This document shows positions 8,664 through 19,000 of a stretch of DNA of 64,000 nt, piece by piece. Origin of the DNA: Methylocaldum marinum. Its GTDB lineage: Bacteria; Pseudomonadota; Gammaproteobacteria; Methylococcales; Methylococcaceae. A model generated the notes under the pieces. It searched no databases and had not been told where the DNA came from. It saw only the letters and a program-made list of their open reading frames with translations. Within the stretch, counting starts at the first letter, position 1. Each line of letters begins with the position of its first letter. Location: assembly GCF_003584645.1 (NCBI RefSeq), contig NZ_AP017928.1, forward strand, positions 5,903,501-5,967,500, in the 5' to 3' direction. The position numbers and the translations under genes are program-made.

Positions 8664-9026
8664 TTATTGGGTGCCAGGACTGCCCTTGGCGGCCCCTTTT
8701 TTGCGGGTTGAAAGGCTGGTTTTCATGCTTTCCAGCGAAATGCTCTTGCCGTCTTGCTCCTGAAAGACCTTGAACACCTTTTCTTGAGCCGCATTCGAAG
8801 TGATGAAATCGTCATGGGCGCGGGTCAGATATTCCTTGCAAATGTTCCAGGCCGACTCTTCATCCAGGTCATCGGGAATAGGCGATCTGGCGAGATATTG
8901 GTTAAAACGCTTCAGGATATGCAGGCGATTGACGTTTACGACTTCGGTTTGGTACGGAATGCCGAAAAAGTCGAAGAACTCCTCGGCTGCTGAGAAACCT
9001 TCTATTTGTTGCAGTAGCGGATTCAT
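8664..9026 (-). CDS. nifW: nitrogenase-stabilizing/protective protein NifW
   Basis: This 120-residue protein matches NifW: conserved [29 protein letters not shown] and the short helical C-terminus. NifW binds the MoFe protein and is implicated in its maturation and protection from oxygen. It starts 11 bp after the nifV stop. The last 20 residues are a Lys/Gly/Ser-rich tail ([15 protein letters not shown]) beyond the family core. Confidence 0.93.
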   Translation of the reverse strand: MNPLLQQIEGFSAAEEFFDFFGIPYQTEVVNVNRLHILKRFNQYLARSPIPDDLDEESAWNICKEYLTRAHDDFITSNAAQEKVFKVFQEQDGKSISLESMKTSLSTRKKGAAKGSPGTQ

Positions 9027-9037
9027 GAGATGCCTTC

Positions 9038-10228
9038 TTAAGGTTGATTTCGGATCGGAAGCGCATCGGGTAGGCCGGGCAGGCTGGGAATGGGTTCCGA
9101 CGCGGCCGTTTCCCGATAAAAACTCATAAGCTCGGCCGTGCTGGGTGCGCGCTTGGTCTGATTCGCATGCTGGCGAATCCGGCGCAGAAGCTGCGCTGCC
9201 GCGATTTCGCTCAATTCAATGCCGAGGTCGCGAAAGCGCTGAATGACGGCATGCGAGCCCGAGTGTTTGCCCAGCACCAGACGATGTTCGCGGCCAAGTT
9301 CCTTGGGGTTCACGCCCTGGTAGTTGAGTACGTTCTTCAGGAGCCCGTCGACGTGGATGCCCGCTTCATGGGTAAACACGGCTTCGCCGACGATACTCTT
9401 GTTAGGCGCCACCGGCCGTCCCGAGGCCTGAGCCACGAGTTCGGAAATCGCGCCGAACTGACTCACGTCGATGCCGGTGGGAAGCTGGTATAGCTGGTGC
9501 AGCGCCATGACCGTTTCCTCGAGGGCGGCGTTGCCGGCGCGCTCGCCGAGACCGTTGACAGTGGTGTTGACGTGACTGGCTCCCGCCTGGATTGCAACCA
9601 GAGTATTGGCGGTGGCGAGCCCGAAGTCGTTGTGGGCGTGCATTTCAAGCTCGAGATCCACGGCTTCGACGAGACGCCGGATACGCTCGAACGTGGATAT
9701 CGGGCAGAGCAGACCCAAGGTATCGGCAAAGCGCAAGCGCCGTGCTCCGGCCCGCTGGGCGGTATCGGCGATCCTGAGCAGAAAGTCGGGGTCCGCGCGG
9801 GAGGCGTCCTCGGCACCGACGCAGACTTCCATGCCCATATCCAGCGCGCGCGCGACGATGCGGCTCACGGTCGAGATAGCCCAGTCGCGATCGCGCCCGA
9901 GCTTATGGTGTAACTGGATATCGGAAACCGGAATCGACAAATTGACCAAATCGGCGCCACAGCCGCTCGCGGCCTCGAGGTCGACTTCGCACATACGGCT
10001 CCAGACCATGAGCCTGGACGGAAGGCCGAGCGCGCAAATAGCCGCGATGATTTCCCGTTCCTCCGGCCCCATGGTCGGAATACCGATTTCCATTTCGGGA
10101 ACGCCCGCCGCAGCCAGCGCCCGCGCTATAGCGAGCTTTTCCTCGGCATTGAAGGCCACTCCGGCGGTCTGCTCGCCGTCCCGGAGCGTAGTATCGTTGA
10201 TCACAACCTTGCCGGATGTCATCTTCAA
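9038..10228 (-). CDS. nifV: homocitrate synthase NifV
   Basis: This 396-residue enzyme condenses acetyl-CoA and 2-oxoglutarate to homocitrate, the organic ligand of the nitrogenase FeMo-cofactor. It has the HMGL-like TIM barrel: [17 protein letters not shown] at residue 10, the [13 protein letters not shown] metal-binding histidines near 200, [13 protein letters not shown], and the C-terminal LGKHSG motif. The length is normal for NifV and shorter than 2-isopropylmalate synthase, because the regulatory domain is absent. The start ATG overlaps the ferredoxin stop by 3 bases, so it is translationally coupled to the isc genes. Confidence 0.96.
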   Translation of the reverse strand: MKMTSGKVVINDTTLRDGEQTAGVAFNAEEKLAIARALAAAGVPEMEIGIPTMGPEEREIIAAICALGLPSRLMVWSRMCEVDLEAASGCGADLVNLSIPVSDIQLHHKLGRDRDWAISTVSRIVARALDMGMEVCVGAEDASRADPDFLLRIADTAQRAGARRLRFADTLGLLCPISTFERIRRLVEAVDLELEMHAHNDFGLATANTLVAIQAGASHVNTTVNGLGERAGNAALEETVMALHQLYQLPTGIDVSQFGAISELVAQASGRPVAPNKSIVGEAVFTHEAGIHVDGLLKNVLNYQGVNPKELGREHRLVLGKHSGSHAVIQRFRDLGIELSEIAAAQLLRRIRQHANQTKRAPSTAELMSFYRETAASEPIPSLPGLPDALPIRNQP

Positions 10229-10566
10229 GCCTTCTTTTCTTTTGCCAGATTCCGGCTGTAGCGCGGAATTTCGATGGTGAGATCGGTCCCGGTCACGAAA
10301 GCCTGGCAGGCCAGCCTGGATTGGGGTTCAAGGCCCCACGCGCGATCCAGCATGTCTTCCTCGTTCTCGTCCGGGGTGTCCAGCGACGAATATCCTTCCC
10401 GAACGATGACATGGCAGGTGGAGCAGGCGCAGGCGTGTTCGCATGCGTGCTCGATTTCGATGCCGGCATCGAGCAGGGCCTCGCAGATGGTTTGACCTCT
10501 GCGGGCCTTTACTAAGGCGCCTTCCGGACAGATTTCGGCATGGGGCAGGACGGTAATGTTTGCCAT
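10225..10566 (-). CDS. fdx: ISC-type [2Fe-2S] ferredoxin
   Basis: This 113-residue adrenodoxin-like ferredoxin has the [17 protein letters not shown] cluster motif and the fourth Cys in RLACQA, plus the [12 protein letters not shown] acidic segment typical of Isc ferredoxin. It supplies electrons for cluster assembly on IscU with IscS. It follows hscA, the canonical order, and overlaps nifV. Confidence 0.95.
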   Translation of the reverse strand: MANITVLPHAEICPEGALVKARRGQTICEALLDAGIEIEHACEHACACSTCHVIVREGYSSLDTPDENEEDMLDRAWGLEPQSRLACQAFVTGTDLTIEIPRYSRNLAKEKKA

Positions 10567-10615
10567 GGTCAGGATCTCGCTCCGGCGTACCGATGAAACA
10601 GGCTCTCTCTCATGG

Positions 10616-12478
10616 TCATGCGTCCAGTTCCTCGAGTTTCTGTCCGGCCAGGGCCTTCCTGATACTATGGTCCATGCGTCGGCCGGCGAAATCGGTGCTC
10701 GCTTCGTTCAGCGCGTCGGCTGCCTTTTTGATGGCCTCCCAATCGGTGCCCTCGGCTGTTTCTCTAAGAATCTGCATACCCTTGGTGATAACCGCCAGTT
10801 CTTCGGCGGATAGAAGCTCGGAATCTTCCGCCAGAGCCGCCTCGGTGGCTTCGAGCAGCCGAAGCGCCTCGACTTTCTGTTCCCGAAGCCGTCTTGCCTC
10901 GATGTCTTCCTGAGCGTGCTTGTAGGAATCCTCGATCATTCGGGTGATATCCGCATCGTTCAGGCCGTAGGACGGCTTGACCTCGATTTTGGCTTCGACC
11001 CCGCTGGTCTGCTCGGCAGCCGACACGCTCAGGAGGCCGTCGGCGTCCACCTGGAAAGTCACCCGAACGCGGGCCGCGCCCGCAACCATCGGAGGAATGC
11101 CACGCAGTTCGAAACGGGCGAGGGAGCGGCATTCGCTGACCACTTCGCGTTCGCCCTGGACCACGTGGATACTCATGGCGGTTTGCCCATCCTTCCAAGT
11201 GGTGAATTCCTGTGCCCGCGCCAAGGGGAGGGTAGAGTTCCTCGGAATGATCTTTTCGGTGAGCCCGCCCATGGTTTCGATGCCGAGAGAGAGCGGAATT
11301 ACATCGAGCAGCAGCCAGTCGTCTTCGCCTCGGTTCCCGGCTAGTGCATTGGCCTGCAGGGCGGCGCCGATGGCCACGACTTTGTCCGGGTCGAGGTCGA
11401 CCAGCGGCTGCTGCTGAAAGAATTCGGCCACGGCCTTGCGGATGCAGGGCATGCGAGTCGCGCCGCCCACCAGGACAACGCCCTTGATCTCGGTCGTGGA
11501 GAGCCCCGCATCGCGGAGCGCCTTGCGTACCGGCGCCATGGTTCGTTTTACCAGGGCCTCGGTCAGGGCATCGAAAGCTTCCCGAGACAGGTTGGCTTTT
11601 ACCACAGTGCCGTTCGACAGCGGCGTGGAGATTTGCGCCGTAGGTTGATCGGATAGGTATTCCTTGGCGGCCCGCGCGGCGGTGAGCAGTCGGCGCGTAT
11701 CGCCCGCGGACGGAACCGGAATGCCGGTTTCCGCCAGCAGCCAGTCGAGAACGGCGCGGTCGAAATCGTCTCCGCCCAAGGCCGGGTCGCCGTTGGTAGC
11801 CAGTACCTCGAACACGCCGCGGGTAAGTTTGAGTATGGAAATGTCGAAAGTGCCTCCGCCGAGGTCGTACACCGCGTAAACGCCCTCGGCTGCTTGATCG
11901 AGACCGTAGGCTACCGCTGCGGCCGTCGGCTCGTTCAGCAAGCGGAACACTTCAAGGCCGGCCAATTTGGCGGCATCCTTGGTGGCCTGGCGCTGAGCGT
12001 CGTCGAAATAAGCGGGCACGGTGATTACCGCGCCGGCGATGTCGTCGCCCAAAACCCGGACTGCGCGGTCGCGCAGCGCCTTGAGAATCTCCGCCGAAAC
12101 CTGAACCGGGCTGACCGTGCCTATATGGGTTTCGAACTGGACCATGCCGGGCGTATCGGCAAAGCGATAAGGCGTGCCGTGGTTTTCCGGCAGGTCTTCA
12201 CGACCCCTCCCCATGAAACGCTTGACCGATACGAAAGTATTTTCCGGGTCGTCGTTTTGCCAGACCATGGCGTCATATCCGACATCCACGCTACGGTCGG
12301 CACCGTAGTGCACCACCGACGGCAGCAGAACGCGGCCCTGTTGATCTTCCAGCACTTCCGTGCGCTGATCTCGAATCGTGGCGACCAGCGAGTGGGTGGT
12401 GCCCAGGTCAATACCAACCGCAATGCGCTGCGGTTTAGAGGCTTTTACGCCGGGTTCGGAAATTTGCAGCAGCATCAT
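10616..12478 (-). CDS. hscA: Fe-S assembly chaperone HscA
   Basis: This 620-residue specialised Hsp70 (normal length) has the actin-like ATPase signature [13 protein letters not shown] at about 22-34, [32 protein letters not shown] and [11 protein letters not shown], then the beta-sandwich substrate domain and helical lid. HscA with HscB releases clusters from IscU by recognising its LPPVKIHC loop, which is intact here. The start overlaps the hscB stop by 4 bases. Confidence 0.96.
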   Translation of the reverse strand: MMLLQISEPGVKASKPQRIAVGIDLGTTHSLVATIRDQRTEVLEDQQGRVLLPSVVHYGADRSVDVGYDAMVWQNDDPENTFVSVKRFMGRGREDLPENHGTPYRFADTPGMVQFETHIGTVSPVQVSAEILKALRDRAVRVLGDDIAGAVITVPAYFDDAQRQATKDAAKLAGLEVFRLLNEPTAAAVAYGLDQAAEGVYAVYDLGGGTFDISILKLTRGVFEVLATNGDPALGGDDFDRAVLDWLLAETGIPVPSAGDTRRLLTAARAAKEYLSDQPTAQISTPLSNGTVVKANLSREAFDALTEALVKRTMAPVRKALRDAGLSTTEIKGVVLVGGATRMPCIRKAVAEFFQQQPLVDLDPDKVVAIGAALQANALAGNRGEDDWLLLDVIPLSLGIETMGGLTEKIIPRNSTLPLARAQEFTTWKDGQTAMSIHVVQGEREVVSECRSLARFELRGIPPMVAGAARVRVTFQVDADGLLSVSAAEQTSGVEAKIEVKPSYGLNDADITRMIEDSYKHAQEDIEARRLREQKVEALRLLEATEAALAEDSELLSAEELAVITKGMQILRETAEGTDWEAIKKAADALNEASTDFAGRRMDHSIRKALAGQKLEELDA

Positions 12479-13011
12479 TCCTCCAATTCGGTTTGGGCTT
12501 GATCGATATCTCGACCGAGCTTTTCGAGAAAGGCCAGCTGGCGGACCACGTCCGCCGCGGCGGGATGACGTTGCTCCACGTCAAGCAGCGTAGCGAGCGA
12601 GCTGAGCAGGCTGTCCATTTCCGATCGCAGGCGCGCCGAGAGCCTATCGAGGGCTTCCGGGCTGCGTAGAGCCATTGCCGACTGCAATTCCTCACGCCAC
12701 TCGATCTGTTCCAGCAGAAACTCTGCCGGCATCGCGGTATTGTCTTCTTCCCGTGTGTCGACACCGTGAATCCGGAGAAGATAGCGCGCCCGGTCCAGCG
12801 GGCGCTTCAAAGTGCTGTAAGCCTCGTTGGCCAGCGTTGCCCATTGCAGGAACAAACGCTTTTCGGTGTCGCTCAAATGCGCGGCCTTGTCGGGATGAAC
12901 ACGGGCTTGCATTTCCCGATATTGACGGTCGAGCTGATCCAGATCGAGCTGGAACAGCGGGGGCAGTTGGAACAACTCGAAAAAATTGCGTGTCGCCGCC
13001 GAGGTCATCAT
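12475..13011 (-). CDS. hscB: Fe-S co-chaperone HscB
   Basis: This 178-residue J-protein has an N-terminal J domain with HPDK ([14 protein letters not shown], about residues 33-46) and a C-terminal three-helix IscU-binding domain. It recruits IscU and stimulates HscA ATPase. I chose ATG 13011 rather than the longer open frame: it is preceded by an AAAGGTGTG ribosome site and gives the family N-terminus ([10 protein letters not shown]). It is coupled to hscA by a 4-base overlap. Confidence 0.95.
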   Translation of the reverse strand: MMTSAATRNFFELFQLPPLFQLDLDQLDRQYREMQARVHPDKAAHLSDTEKRLFLQWATLANEAYSTLKRPLDRARYLLRIHGVDTREEDNTAMPAEFLLEQIEWREELQSAMALRSPEALDRLSARLRSEMDSLLSSLATLLDVEQRHPAAADVVRQLAFLEKLGRDIDQAQTELEE

Positions 13012-13031
13012 CACACCTTTGGTTTTACGTT

Positions 13032-13355
13032 CTAAACATTGAAGCTCTCGCCGCAGCCGCACTCGGCCTTTACGTTCGGGTTATTGAACTTGAAACCTTC
13101 GTTCAAACCTTCACGCACGTAATCCAGTTCGGTTCCGTCGAGATAGGCCAAGCTTTTCGGGTCGACCAGAAGGGTGACGCCGAAACTCTCGAAAGAACAA
13201 TCTTCCGGAGCGAGGTCATCGACGAACTCCAGGGCGTAAGCGAGGCCTGAACACCCAGAGGTCTTGACGGCCACTCTGAGTCCCAGTCCCGTGCCGCGCG
13301 CGGCCAAGTGCTTTTGCACTTGGCGCGCGGCTTTTTCTGTCAAGGTTACTGCCAT
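13032..13355 (-). CDS. iscA: A-type Fe-S carrier IscA
   Basis: This 107-residue protein carries the three conserved A-type cysteines (SGCSGLAY near 34 and the ECGCGESF pair near 99-101). It binds iron or [2Fe-2S]/[4Fe-4S] clusters and passes them from IscU to targets. It is the second of two A-type genes in a row; this one matches IscA most closely ([21 protein letters not shown], full CGCGESF end). Confidence 0.94.
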   Translation of the reverse strand: MAVTLTEKAARQVQKHLAARGTGLGLRVAVKTSGCSGLAYALEFVDDLAPEDCSFESFGVTLLVDPKSLAYLDGTELDYVREGLNEGFKFNNPNVKAECGCGESFNV

Positions 13356-13385
13356 AATCTGAACTCTCCTCGTATCGCGGAAGAA

Positions 13386-13778
13386 TTACTGGGATGAACA
13401 GCTAGAGCCGCCAACCGAGAACGAGCTGCCGCAGCTGCAGGTCGAAGAGGCGTTCGGATTCTTGATGACGAAGCGTGAGCCTTCCAGCCCTTCCTGATAA
13501 TCGATCTCGGCGCCGGCCAGATATTGCAGACTGGCGGGGTCGACCATGAGGGTCACCCCGTCCGTTTCGACCGTCGTGTCGTCTTCGGCGACGACTTCCT
13601 CGAACGAGAATCCGTACTGAAAGCCGGAGCAACCGCCACCCGAAACATAAACTCTGAGCTTCAGGTCCGGATTGCCTTCTTCGGCGATCAGTTCGCTGAC
13701 CTTGGCGGCGGCATTGTTGCTGAAGATGACCGGAGGAGCGGCAGGGGTCAGATCCTGAATTTCAACCACGGCATTCAT
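13386..13778 (-). CDS. second A-type Fe-S carrier (ErpA/NifIscA-like)
   Basis: This 130-residue A-type carrier has the conserved cysteines in [11 protein letters not shown] and CSCGSSF, with the ErpA-like N-terminus ([15 protein letters not shown]) and an unusual Ser/Cys-rich tail ending GGSSCSSQ. ErpA-type carriers deliver clusters to [4Fe-4S] enzymes. Its position between iscU and iscA, in a sigma-54-controlled operon, suggests it is dedicated to nitrogenase cluster supply. Whether it should be called ErpA or a nif-specific IscA is open. Confidence 0.88.
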   Translation of the reverse strand: MNAVVEIQDLTPAAPPVIFSNNAAAKVSELIAEEGNPDLKLRVYVSGGGCSGFQYGFSFEEVVAEDDTTVETDGVTLMVDPASLQYLAGAEIDYQEGLEGSRFVIKNPNASSTCSCGSSFSVGGSSCSSQ

Positions 13779-13796
13779 GATGCTCTCCTGTAATAT

Positions 13797-14216
13797 TTAC
13801 GCAGCGGATTTACAGACGTCGTAACCGGCTTCGGACGTTTCGGTCTTCGACCGATAGTCGGTGACGGCGGCCTTGATCGCGTCCTCGGCGAGAACCGAGC
13901 AGTGGATCTTCACCGGCGGCAGAGCCAATGCTTCGGCGATTTCGGTGTTCTTGATGGCCAGTGCCTCTTCGACGGTCTTGCCCTTGACCCATTCGGTAAC
14001 CAGGGAGCTGGAAGCGATGGCCGAGCCGCAGCCGTAGGTTTTGAACTTCGCGTCTTCGATAACGCCTTCATCGTTGACCTTGATCTGCAGTTTCATCACG
14101 TCGCCGCAAGCGGGTGCGCCGACGACCCCGGTGCCCACACCGTCTTCCTCTTTCTCGAAGGAGCCTACGTTGCGGGGATTTTCGTAATGATCGATAACTT
14201 TTTCGTTGTACGCCAT
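13797..14216 (-). CDS. iscU: Fe-S scaffold protein IscU
   Basis: This 139-residue scaffold has all three cluster cysteines (APACGD Cys37, YGCGSA Cys63, KIHCSV Cys106) and the LPPVKIHC HscA-recognition motif. It builds [2Fe-2S]/[4Fe-4S] clusters with sulfur from IscS. The ATG at 14216 has a GGAG ribosome site 6 bases upstream and gives the canonical MAYNEKVIDHYENPRNVG N-terminus; a TTG four codons earlier is rejected. The C-terminus is slightly longer than E. coli IscU. Confidence 0.96.
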   Translation of the reverse strand: MAYNEKVIDHYENPRNVGSFEKEEDGVGTGVVGAPACGDVMKLQIKVNDEGVIEDAKFKTYGCGSAIASSSLVTEWVKGKTVEEALAIKNTEIAEALALPPVKIHCSVLAEDAIKAAVTDYRSKTETSEAGYDVCKSAA

Positions 14217-14253
14217 GGTGGTCTCCAATTGGTTGGTGATTGACGATATCCGC

Positions 14254-15471
14254 TTAATGCGCGGCGGCCCATTGAACTGAGTTGAGATCGATGCCTTCCT
14301 TGTACATCTCCCACAATGGAGAAAGGTCGCGCAGTCGATCGACTTTTTGCTTGATCAGGGAGATCGCGAAATCCACCTCGTCTTCAGTGGTGAACCGGCC
14401 GAGGGTAAACCGGATGGAACTGTGTGCAAGCTCGTCGCTGCGTCCCAGCGCCCGGAGAACGTAGGACGGTTCGAGGCTGGCCGAGGTACAGGCGGAACCG
14501 CTGGATACGGCGAGGTCTTTGAGCGCCATCATGAGGGATTCGCCTTCCACATAGTTGAAGCTGACGTTGAGGTTATGCGGGACCCGCTGTTCGATATCGC
14601 CGTTGATATAAACCTCTTCGATATCCTTCACGGCGCCCAGCAGTTTGTCGCGCAGCTTGCCGATACGCTTCATTTCTTCCGCCATATCCACGCGGGCGAG
14701 GCGGAAAGCTTCGCCCATGCCGACGATCTGATGAGTGGCCAGGGTGCCGGAGCGGAGCCCGCGCTCGTGGCCGCCGCCGTGCATCATCGCCTTGAGTCGT
14801 ACCCGCGGCTGACGTCGTACGAAGAGCGCTCCGATGCCCTTTGGGCCGTAGGTTTTGTGCGCCGAAAAGGACATCAGGTCCACCGGCAGCTTGGAAAGAT
14901 CGATTTCGACCTTGCCCGTGGACTGCGCTGCATCGACGTGGAAGATCACACCCTTTTCGCGGCAGATCGCGCCGATGGCGGCAATATCCTGGATTACGCC
15001 GATTTCGTTATTGACGTGCATCACGGACGCGACGATGGTGTCGGGACGAATCGCGGCGCGGAAAACATCGAGATCCAAAAGGCCGTTGGGGAGGGGGTCG
15101 AGGTAGGTGACTTCGAAGCCCTGGGCTTCCAATTCCCGCATGGTGTCCAGCACCGCTTTGTGCTCGGTCTTGACGGTGATGAGATGACGGCCTTTGGTCT
15201 GATAGAAATACGCTGCCCCTTTAATCGCCAGGTTATCCGACTCGGTCGCGCCGGAGGTCCAGACGATTTCCTTGGGATCGGCGTTGACCAGCTGGGCGAC
15301 TTCGGACCGTGCATCTTCCACGGCCTTTTCAGCGGTCCAGCCGAAGGCATGGGAGCGGCTGGCCGGGTTGCCGAACGCTTCGGTCAGGAAAGGAATCATC
15401 TTCTCCGCAACGCGCGGATCAACCGGGGTCGTCGCCGAATAGTCGAGATAAATCGGTAGTTTCATGGACAT
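14254..15471 (-). CDS. iscS: cysteine desulfurase IscS
   Basis: This 405-residue PLP enzyme converts cysteine to alanine and passes persulfide sulfur to IscU. It shows [19 protein letters not shown] at the N-terminus, the PLP lysine in [12 protein letters not shown], and the mobile catalytic-Cys loop [17 protein letters not shown]. The C-terminus ([13 protein letters not shown]) is IscS-type, not NifS-type. ATG 15471 is chosen because CGGAGAAACCA lies just upstream. It is the first gene of the isc-nif operon; no iscR is present, and control appears to pass to a sigma-54/NifA promoter at 15551-15566. Confidence 0.96.
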   Translation of the reverse strand: MSMKLPIYLDYSATTPVDPRVAEKMIPFLTEAFGNPASRSHAFGWTAEKAVEDARSEVAQLVNADPKEIVWTSGATESDNLAIKGAAYFYQTKGRHLITVKTEHKAVLDTMRELEAQGFEVTYLDPLPNGLLDLDVFRAAIRPDTIVASVMHVNNEIGVIQDIAAIGAICREKGVIFHVDAAQSTGKVEIDLSKLPVDLMSFSAHKTYGPKGIGALFVRRQPRVRLKAMMHGGGHERGLRSGTLATHQIVGMGEAFRLARVDMAEEMKRIGKLRDKLLGAVKDIEEVYINGDIEQRVPHNLNVSFNYVEGESLMMALKDLAVSSGSACTSASLEPSYVLRALGRSDELAHSSIRFTLGRFTTEDEVDFAISLIKQKVDRLRDLSPLWEMYKEGIDLNSVQWAAAH

Positions 15472-15496
15472 TGGTTTCTCCGGGTTCGCATTCAAC

Positions 15497-15531
15497 AAAA
15501 CCCGCGCCGCTCACCTCGAGCGGTGGGTTTT
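15497..15531 (-). promoter_or_regulatory. hairpin in the iscS 5' untranslated leader
   Basis: An imperfect inverted repeat (AAAACCC-CCGCT / AGCGG-GGGTTTT around a 7-base loop) lies between the predicted sigma-54 transcription start (about 15540) and iscS. Read on the minus strand, the hairpin ends in GGGTTTTGTTG, so it could stabilise the mRNA 5' end or attenuate transcription. Function is inferred only from structure. Confidence 0.45.
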
Positions 15532-15550
15532 GCCGGGTTACCTCGGATTA

Positions 15551-15566
15551 AGCAAGGCCCGTACCA
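15551..15566 (-). promoter_or_regulatory. sigma-54 promoter of the isc-nif operon
   Basis: On the minus strand the sequence TGGTACGGGCCTTGCT has the invariant GG-N10-GC spacing of -24/-12 promoters. It is the only such element seen upstream of iscS and predicts a start near 15540. A NifA-type site lies about 67 bp upstream. Confidence 0.8.
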
Positions 15567-15632
15567 ATGCAGGTTTCGCGCGTAAGCATTTGAGATATCG
15601 ACTAAAAATGCCTTGAGCTCGGCGTGGCGATT

Positions 15633-15648
15633 TGTCGGGTTTTCAACA
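15633..15648. promoter_or_regulatory. NifA upstream activator site (TGT-N10-ACA), iscS side
   Basis: TGTCGGGTTTTCAACA fits the NifA consensus TGT-N10-ACA exactly. It lies 67 bp from the sigma-54 element of iscS, inside the usual range for enhancer binding. Confidence 0.7.
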
Positions 15649-15816
15649 ATTTCGAGCGCAATGGTGCAATCCGGGGGGCCTGGGCCGACATTGCGGGGCC
15701 TGTTTCGCCGGTTGGGGCGAGGCGTCCGGACCGCGTTAACACGAGGGAGAAGGGGAAAATCCCGCTGTAGATATCGCTAAGGCCACGCGAAGGTGCCGCC
15801 GAGTGCCGGCAGGGTT

Positions 15817-15832
15817 TGTCACGTTCGCTACA
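15817..15832. promoter_or_regulatory. NifA upstream activator site, flavoprotein side
   Basis: TGTCACGTTCGCTACA fits TGT-N10-ACA and lies about 108 bp upstream of the sigma-54 element at 15941, a standard UAS distance. It lies about 250 bp from the iscS promoter, so it probably serves the plus-strand gene. Confidence 0.72.
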
Positions 15833-15940
15833 AAAACCTTCAAAACGCCCGGATTTCGTAATAAAGATAACAAGCGACCCGACGTCGTTCGGTAGTGAAA
15901 AAACCCTATATTTCGTGGGTTTTAGGCGAAAAATTATCAA

Positions 15941-15956
15941 TGGCATGGCTTCTGCT
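15941..15956 (+). promoter_or_regulatory. sigma-54 promoter of the Nfn-like flavoprotein gene
   Basis: TGGCATGGCTTCTGCT matches the -24/-12 consensus (GG-N10-GC, TGGCA and TGCT boxes). The predicted start is near 15967, 34 bases before the ATG. Confidence 0.85.
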
Positions 15957-16000
15957 TAATACGGACCAAAGACCGTACGAGTAGAGGGGTAAATGCGAAT

Positions 16001-19000
16001 ATGAATCTTACGCAGCGCTGCGCCACGGTCGGCGAGCCATACGCCCGACGCGATTTTACCTTGGGTATACCAGGCTTTGATTATCGGGATTTGTACGATC
16101 CCGATCGACTTAGAGCGCTTTACGAAGCGTTCGACCAGGCCCTGGAGGCGGACGACCCCGAGGTTTACCGCGCGTATGATGCTTGCCGCAAGGATACGGA
16201 AGGCAAACTCCCTGCCACAGAGCTCGCCGATGCGTTGCTCCGGACGGCGCCCTACCTCGGACGCTTCGTCGCGCGCCTCTTTAATGTGGAAGCGGAGCGC
16301 GAAGCCCAGCGATCCGCCGCGGCGCGCGAATTCGAAAGCGTGTTTACCTATAAGAATACGGTAGTCAAACGCGTCGGCCAGCGGTTTGACGCCGAAGCGC
16401 TGGCCAGCTTCGATCTGGAGAGTTTGACCTCGGCGCCTGAAGACTTGATTCGGGCGGTCCTGGGGACCGACACCGAGCTCGATCCCGAGCAGGCTCTGGC
16501 AACGGTTGCGGTTCGCCTGGATGCGCTGGCGAAGTATTACCAGGCGAAGGCCAAGGGCGACGCCGGTAGTTACGGTGGCGATGCCGAAGCGGATACGGCG
16601 GCATTGCGACAAAGCCTGCAGGCCGACCCGGCGGCCCGCGAACGTTTCGCGGCGGCACTGGCGGAAACCGATGGTTCGGCGTTCGTGCTCGGCCTGCTCG
16701 ATGTCGTGGAACGCTGGACTTACGCGGCCCTCAACCATCCGACGATCCGCGCCAAGGTTACCGACTGGGCGTCGCTGAAACAGCCGGAACGCATCGCTTA
16801 TGAACGTCTGGTCGAGTGCCACGCGGAACCGAGACAGGGTTTCGAGGTGTTGGCGGGTCCCCTGGATAAGCGTCGCCGGCGCGACGGATTTGCGCTGACC
16901 GACCTCAGAGCCACCGAACGCGAATCGAACTATGAAGTGGATCGCTGCGTTCTCTGTCACGTGCGCAACAACGATTACTGCTCCAAGGGACAGCGCACCA
17001 AGGAGGGCGGATTCCGCCACAATCCGCTCGACGTAACCCAGATCGGCTGCCCGCTGGAAGAGCGCATTTCCGAAGCCTTCGCGCTGAAGCGGGAGGGAGA
17101 CAATATCGCCGCCCTGGCCATGATCGTCGCCGACAACCCCATGGCGCCCGGCACCGGCCATCGAATCTGCAACGAATGCATGAAGGCCTGCGTGTTTCAG
17201 CGTGTCACCGAGCCGGTCAACATTCCGCAAGTCGAGACCAATATTCTCACCGATGTGCTGTTCATGCCTTACGGCTTCGAGATCTACAGCCTGCTGACCC
17301 GCTGGAACCCGTTGAACCTCAAGCGCCCCTATGCCTTGCCTTACAACGGGAAGAAGGTGCTGGTCGTGGGTTTGGGACCGGCCGGCTACACGCTCGCCCA
17401 CTTCCTTCTCAACGAAGGGTTCGGCGTGGTTGCCATCGACGCTCTGAAGATCGAGCCTTTGCCTGAAGAACTTACCGGAAAGGACGCGGGGCTTCCCGAG
17501 GCGGTGGACGATTTCCACATGCTGTACGAAGACCTGGATAAGCGCGTTCTGATGGGCTTCGGCGGTGTTGCGGAGTACGGCATTACCGTGCGCTGGGACA
17601 AGAATTTCCTCAAGGTGATTTACCTGACCCTGGCGCGGCGCCGGAATTTCAGCATGTACGGCGGCGTTCGGCTGGGCAGCACGCTGAGCATAGACGACGC
17701 CTGGACACTGGGTTTCGATCATATCGCGATCGCCAGCGGTGCCGGCAAGCCGACCATGATCGGCCTCGAGAACAACCTCGCCCGCGGTATCCGCAAGGCT
17801 TCGGATTTTCTCATGGCCTTGCAATTGTCGGGGGCGGCGAAACAGTCCTCGCTCTCCAATCTTCAAGTGCGGTTGCCGGCCGGCGTGATCGGCGGCGGCC
17901 TCACCGCCACCGACGCGGTAACGGAACTACTGGCGTATTACCCGGTGCAGGTGGAGAAGACTCTCGATCGTTACGAACGGCTCGTCGCCCGCTACGGAGA
18001 AACCCAGGTACGCTCACGTTTCGACGGCGAGGAACTGTCCATATTGGACGAATTTCTCACCCACGGCCGAGCGATACGTGCCGAGCGCTGGCGCGCCGAG
18101 GCACAGGGAGAAACACCCGATTTCGAGCCGCTCATCCGACAGTGGGGCGGGGTGACGTTGTTCTACCGCAAGGGCATGAACGATTCGCCGGCCTATCGCC
18201 AGAACCATGAAGAAATCATCAAGGCGATGGAAGAAGGTCTGGTATTCGCCGAAGGTATGAATCCGAAAGAGGCGATCACCGACGATTACGGCTATCTGCA
18301 GGCCGTGCGTTTCGAAAAACTGGTGAAGCGCGACGACGGCCGCTGGGTCGACGCCGGCGAACAGCCCATCGTGCCTTTGCGAACCCTCCTGGTCGCCGCC
18401 GGTACGTCGCCGAACACGATCTACGAAAACGAATTTCCGGGCACCTTCAAGCTCGACGGCAATTTCTTCCAGCGCTTCGAACCCGCATGGAACGAAGGCG
18501 GTTCGCCCCAAATGGAGCCCAAGAACGGCTGGGGCATGCCGAAAGAACTGGTCCCGGCGCCGTTTACCTCCTACGGGAATGACGGGAAATACATTACTTA
18601 CTACGGCGATAACCATCCGGTTTATGCCGGCAACGTGGTCAAGGCCATGGCCAGTGCCAAGGACGGATATCCCTACGTGGTCAAGCTGTTCGAAAAGGAT
18701 CTGGAGCGGCTCGACGAGGCGGCGCAGCCCGAGCGTGATGCGGAACTCGCAACGTTTCAATCGCAACTGGACGAACAGCTCACGGCCGAGGTCGTGGAGG
18801 TCAAGCGACTGACGCCGACCATCGTCGAAATCACGATAAAGGCGCCCATGGCGGCGCGGAAATTTCAGCCTGGCCAGTTTTACCGGGTGCAGAATTTCGA
18901 GTCCTACGCGCCGCGGCTCGACGGCACTTCACTGGCAACGGAAGGCATCGCGCTCACCGGTGCCTGGGTGGATCGGGAAAAAGGTCTGGTCGGCGTGATC

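Noticed and set aside
15956-17866. 636-codon minus-strand frame opposite the Nfn-like flavoprotein
   Set aside because: No domain recognised; the plus strand encodes clear FAD and Fe-S motifs and has a promoter.
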